Shown: in pieces, positions 32,340-64,000 of the stretch
Layout: the number at the start of each line of letters is the position of its first letter
Numbering within the stretch: the stretch's first letter is position 1
NCBI GenBank assembly: GCA_026225945.1
Contig: JAMJFZ010003163.1
Location: 16,723,501 to 16,787,500, forward strand
Source: Cricetomys ansorgei
Lineage: Eukaryota > Chordata > Mammalia > Rodentia > Nesomyidae
DNA: 64,000 nucleotides
Direction of reading: 5' to 3'
Translations under genes and position numbers: made by a program
Notes under the pieces: generated by a model
What the model was told of the DNA's origin: nothing
Database searches by the model: none
Seen by the model: only the letters and a program-made list of their open reading frames with translations

Positions 32340-32885
32340 AGGAATATTACAAACAAGTAAGAAATAAGATTAGAATGTTTTAGTTTTGAATAATATTCTT
32401 TTTAATCACTTCACAAGTTGGTAAAGTATTTATAGGCACAGAAGTTTGCAAAGTGTTAGTTGCTCACCACGTTGAGAACTCTCATCTCTGTGGACAAATG
32501 GCAACACACACCACAGTGGTTACATAGACCCACACCTAGAAATGTCTAAACTATGCACAGACTGTAGGAGAGCAGTTTTCCTGCATTGCTCTGTGATAGG
32601 GCATTTCTGAGTTACCATCAGAAAGCTGGACATTCAGTTATCTTTTTCTTCTATATAGTGTGTATCAGTGTCCAGATTTATGAGACTAGAAATTCATAAC
32701 CAAGAAAGAGAATGTCAGAACGGGTATGAATTAGAAGAGAAGCTGTGGGTGCGTTTCACGTTTTAAAATCACATTCAAGATTATCAAATTTGGTCATGAA
32801 GGCTGATGGGTTTTACAATTTTAAATAATACTAAAGAAATGTAGGTTGGTGTTGGTTCTTTTACTTTCTATGTAATTGGAAGGAT
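32340..32885. other. Orc6/Mylk3 intergenic, nothing recognised
   Basis: Unique-looking sequence between SINE clusters. No open frame of interest. Confidence 0.5.
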
Positions 32886-32887
32886 TT

Positions 32888-33005
32888 TTTTTTTTTTTGA
32901 GACAGGTTCTCAGCAGGTAGCCCAGCTGGCCTCAAACTTATAATCCTCCTACCTCAGACTTTTGAGTATTGGGATTGCAGGTCTACACCTGCAATATATC
33001 TGGCT
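32888..33005 (-). repeat. B1 SINE, reverse, diverged
   Basis: ttttttgagacaggttctca, gtagcccagctggcctcaaa, cctcctacctcagacttttg, attgggattgcagg. Confidence 0.7.
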
Positions 33006-33025
33006 GCTATTGATTCTTAAAAGTT

Positions 33026-33175
33026 AAAGCTGGGTGGTGGCGGCACAGGCCTTTAATCCCAGCACTTGGGAGGCAAAGGCAAGCAGATCTCTGTGAGCTC
33101 GAGGCCAGCCTGGTCTACCGAATGAGTTCCAGGACAGCCAGAGTTACAATAGAGAAACCTTGTGTCAAAGAGATG
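33026..33175 (+). repeat. B1 SINE
   Basis: agctgggtggtggcggcaca, aatcccagcacttgggaggc, gctcgaggccagcctggtct, cagagttacaatagagaaac. Confidence 0.95.
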
Positions 33176-33309
33176 GGGAGGGAGGGAGAGGAGCAGTATG
33201 AGATTACTGCCTTAAGTCAGCATAATTCTAGGAATTCTTGACACTGGAAGTCTGCACTGGGAGAAACAATACATGCCTTTCCTTGCCAAAGAATCTACTG
33301 AGTTCCTTT

Positions 33310-33790
33310 TTTAAATGATATTTTTTATTCTTTGAACACTCCATACATTAGTACAATGCATATTAACCATCCGTCTACCTGTGTCCAGTTCCCCCTCATG
33401 TGTTCCCCACCCCATCTCCCTCCTAGCTTCGTGTCCTCTTTTTACTTCTTCTTTTGCTATTAGTACTTCCCAAGTCTAATCAGTGCGGTCCATATGCACA
33501 TGGGTATGTAGCCATCTACTGGAGCATGAACAAGACCAGAGGCCGAAGGAGAATGACTCTCCCTACCTCACCAGCCGTCACTCGCCAATAGCTCCACCAA
33601 CAGGGGCAGGCCTCGGGAGTTCCCTCCATCCAAACTGGAATTTTGACAGACTTGATCTTGCGCACCAGGTAGCCACAGACGCTGTGAGCTGGTTGCCTGG
33701 AAAAGTCACGCCATATCCAGAAGACAGCTTTTCATAGCGCTCGTCCTCATCTGCCCCCTCTTACATTCTTTCTGCTCCCTCTTCTGTGCT
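33310..33790 (-). repeat. L1 3'UTR fragment, reverse (probable)
   Basis: ttttttattctttgaacact followed by ccccctcatgtgttccccac and a C/T-rich run matches the reversed 3' end of rodent L1. Open frames across it have no support. Confidence 0.55.
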
Positions 33791-33954
33791 GTTCTCTGAG
33801 CCATGGATGGCGGGGCTAGTAGATGATTCATTCACCGCTGAGCACTCACAGTTATTTACACTCTGTACTTTGACCGAGTCTGTCTTTGCACTAACTACTG
33901 CCCACTGCAAGAAGCAGCTTCTCTGTCCAAAATTGCAAGCAGCTCATCTACTGA

Positions 33955-34130
33955 CTTCTCTTTTTTTAAATATACTTTATTAATTCTTTGAGAATTTCAT
34001 ACAATATGTTTTGATCATATTCGTTCCCCATTCTTGCCCCTCACCCCTCCCAGATCCATACCTCCCTCCCTACTACATGACAAGTTTGGAATTCAAATTT
34101 GACAAAAGCCAAGTAGGACTTCCCCTGCCT
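33955..34130 (-). repeat. L1 3' end, reverse, carrying an AATAAA
   Basis: On the minus strand it reads ...gaaattctcaaagaattaat aaag, then tatatttaaaaaaa: an L1 3' end with its signal and A tail. The signal is at 33976-33981 on the map. Confidence 0.65.
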
Positions 34131-34484
34131 ATCCCTAGAATGCCGACACATATCAAAAGTCAGGGGAGTGGGAAGGAAGCAGCATATCAGACCTGCTAAT
34201 CCTACAAGGCAGAGAAAAGCTCCTAGGGCTTTAAAAAACAAAAAAAAAAAAAAAAGCTTTGCATTCACAAGAAAGGCAACACAGCTTTTTTTTCCTCCCT
34301 TGCTTTCTTCCTTTTTCTTTTCTTCTCTCTCTTCTCTTTCTCTCCCTTTCTTCATTCTTTGCAAAATAAGAAGAATCAAGTAATAGCAAAAGGCCAGACT
34401 ACATAAAATCTTGAATAATCTCTTCATATTACCACTTTATGCTGCCTCAAATTCCTGGGCCCAGTGGAGCAGCAGAGTTGAAGA
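33976..34484 (-). terminator. Mylk3: Mylk3 3'UTR with first canonical poly(A) signal (candidate)
   Basis: Downstream of the Mylk3 stop the first AATAAA in sense orientation is at 33976-33981, about 500 nt on, inside an L1 3' end. The UTR includes a purine-rich stretch (34285-34353 on the complementary strand) and an A tract complement near 34240. A CATAAA variant exists near 34431. The signal actually used is not known. Confidence 0.45.

Positions 34485-64000
<29,516 letters not shown>

Overview
The window is nuclear DNA of a muroid rodent (mouse, rat, hamster or vole group). It contains spliced genes with GT-AG introns, one CpG-island promoter, and a dense load of rodent-type repeats: B1, B2, B4/RSINE1 and ID SINEs, L1 3'-end pieces, two URR1-type hAT elements and many (CA)n tracts. 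I cannot fix the species from the sequence alone. Most long open frames are shadows of repeats or of the CpG island. The real coding sequence is confined to 31 exons of three genes.

Layout. 1-21602, minus strand: Vps35 (retromer core), coding exons 1-11 (residues 1-456 of about 796); the remaining exons lie beyond the left edge. 21603-22022: a 420-bp bidirectional CpG-island promoter shared by Vps35 and Orc6. 22023-29362, plus strand: the complete Orc6 gene (origin recognition complex subunit 6), seven exons, 252 aa. 29363-34484: Orc6 3'UTR and a repeat-filled tail-to-tail intergenic region, into which the Mylk3 3'UTR runs. 34485-64000, minus strand: Mylk3 (cardiac myosin light chain kinase), 13 coding exons, with the first cut by the right edge so that only about 45-50 N-terminal residues are missing. 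Vps35-Orc6-Mylk3 is the gene order I know from mammals (human 16q, mouse chromosome 8), which supports the three identifications.

Every exon boundary was placed by reading the splice sites, and reading phase was checked across every junction. All Orc6 and Mylk3 exons sum to an open frame ending in a stop, and the Vps35 exons sum to exactly 456 codons.

The genes do not form a pathway. Vps35 (endosomal cargo recycling) and Orc6 (replication licensing) share only a promoter, and Mylk3 is a heart-muscle kinase gene. I found no previously undescribed biological system. The points most worth checking are a GC-AG intron in Orc6, a 1.15-kb minisatellite of about 46 copies in Mylk3 intron 7 that is open in several frames on both strands, an L1-derived candidate poly(A) signal for Mylk3, a degenerate 50-bp tandem repeat in Vps35 intron 2, and several nested repeat insertions whose order of arrival can be read.
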